DNA from: Pelobates cultripes
Lineage: Eukaryota; Chordata; Amphibia; Anura; Pelobatidae
Length of the DNA stretch: 64,000 bases
Direction of reading: 5' to 3'
Assembly: GCA_933207985.1 (NCBI GenBank)
Contig: OW240916.1
Span: forward strand, 138,898,151 to 138,962,150
Made by a program: the position numbers and the translations under genes
Shown here: piece after piece, positions 63,171 through 64,000 of the stretch
Layout of the letters: every line of letters starts with the position of its first letter
Position numbering within the stretch: position 1 is the stretch's first letter
Notes under the pieces: generated by a model
Seen by the model: only the letters and a program-made list of their open reading frames with translations
The model's database searches: none
Told to the model about the DNA's origin: nothing

Positions 63171-64000
63171 CACCTCCCTTAACCACAGAAATTCCATCGC
63201 AGTATTTGGACTTAAAAGAAGTATTTAACAAGGTTCAGTCGGAGGTATTACCTCCACATAGGCCCTACGACTGTGCCATTAATTTGTTACCTGGCACTAA
63301 GCCCCCTAAAGGAGGAGTTTATGCACTTTCTCCTCAAGAAACCCTTTGTTTAGAAGAATACAAAAAGGATGCTTGCAGAAAGGGTCACATAAGAAGATCC
63401 TCTTCACCTGCTGGAGCTGGGTTCTTCTTCGTTTCTAAAAAAGAAGGAGACCTACGCCCTTCTATTGATTATAGGGGTCTAAACAAAATTACAATTAAAA
63501 ACGCCTATCCCATTCCCCTTATTTCTGAGCTATTTGATAGGTTGAGGGGTGCCCGAGTATTCACAAAACTCGATCTAAGGAGCGCATACAACCTAGTCAG
63601 AATTAAGGAAGGGCATGAATAGATGACCGCGTTTAATACGAGAATGGGACATTATGAATACCTGGTTATGCCGTTTGACCTATGCAACTCCCCACTGGTA
63701 TTTCAGGACTTAATTAATGATGTCCTTAGAGAATATCTTCACATCTTCGTACTAGTGTATCTAGACGATATTCTCATCTATTCCCCAGACCTATAAACTC
63801 ATCACGAACATGTAAGAATCATACTCAAAACCCTGTTAAAGAATGGCTTATACTGCAAGCTGGAAAAATGCCAGTTTGACCAGACTGAGATACAGTTTCT
63901 TGGCTATGTTATATCCCCTTCTGGTTTCAAAATGGACCCACGCAAACTGGAAGCAGTCTTGCATTGGCCGTTACTCAAAGGCCTTAAAGCTACACAACGC
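63171..64000 (+). pseudogene. pol: Gypsy-3 reverse transcriptase, incomplete
   Basis: Resumes after the insert at [17 protein letters not shown] and [18 protein letters not shown] blocks [30 protein letters not shown] (Gly-to-Asp change in MPFG) and YLDDILIYS. In-frame stops are at 63620 (TAG for the Trp of the DEWMTAF block) and 63794. Runs off the window in GYVISPSGFKMDPRKL. Confidence 0.85.

Larger units (their letters stand above)
60382..64000 (+). mobile_element. Gypsy-3: chromovirus, truncated by window end
   Basis: LTR, self-priming site, gag, protease and the start of RT in that order on the + strand of GDA intron 2. Closely related to Gypsy-2 in Gag, PR and LTR signals. Disrupted by a 736-bp retro-insert and by stops. 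Confidence 0.85.

Overview
The window is vertebrate nuclear DNA, most likely from an anuran amphibian. The evidence is an AT-rich background with host exons and consensus splice sites; many TTAA-flanked MITEs with TTAAAGG termini, like the T2/Kolobok family described in Xenopus; and chromodomain Ty3/Gypsy elements, L1/Tx1-like and L2/CR1-like LINEs, hAT, Harbinger-like and piggyBac-like elements and a class I endogenous retrovirus. No bacterial gene, CRISPR array or tRNA was seen. Species cannot be named from sequence alone.

The only host gene recognised is guanine deaminase (GDA) on the + strand. Coding exon 1 is 40002-40109 and exon 2 is 59530-59618, so intron 1 is about 19.4 kb and is mostly transposons. 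The 3' part of exon 2 plus its donor lies in a 252-bp tandem duplication (59551-60054). This makes a second exon-2-like unit with its own AG acceptor. Including both units would put a stop codon in frame.

Layout. 1-7241: intergenic, with MITEs, a 92-bp-armed palindrome and a hammerhead-like motif. 7242-10405: hAT-like element carrying a 24-bp minisatellite and a GC-rich palindrome. 12235-30780: an L1-like LINE (LINE A) with a tandem-repeat leader, broken by a hAT foldback (14967-15330) and by a class I ERV on the minus strand (15496-28672); the ERV is itself split by a very young chromovirus, Gypsy-1 (20037-25714, minus). 30800-32900: GC-rich repeats and a retroelement with a hammerhead-like fold. 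32922-38250: LINE C, 5'-truncated and 5'-inverted, with a 13-bp target duplication and a 2.1-kb piggyBac-like insert. 39870-40109: GDA promoter and exon 1. 45357-45712: palindromic repeat. 45973-56138: a T2-like MITE apparently split by a chain of insertions (repeat X, an L2-like LINE on the minus strand, and Gypsy-2 at 49619-55191 inside the LINE). 56237-57105: nested MITEs. 57672-58663: hAT with GT-rich minisatellite. 59530-59870: GDA exon 2 and its duplicate. 60382-64000: Gypsy-3 (+), running off the window, broken by a 736-bp retro-insert.

The most interesting points are these. (1) The GDA exon duplication. (2) Sequence complementarity showing that the chromoviruses use Tf1/sushi-type self-priming: the base just after the 5' LTR pairs with the inferred start of the transcript, 13/13 in Gypsy-1. 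(3) A GGGAAAC frameshift heptamer at the end of gag in Gypsy-2. (4) Four hammerhead-ribozyme-like folds. (5) A signal-peptide-plus-2A motif (DVESNPGP) at the N terminus of the L2-like ORF2. Nearly all long open frames in the GT/CA repeats are artefacts of repeat units whose length is a multiple of three.
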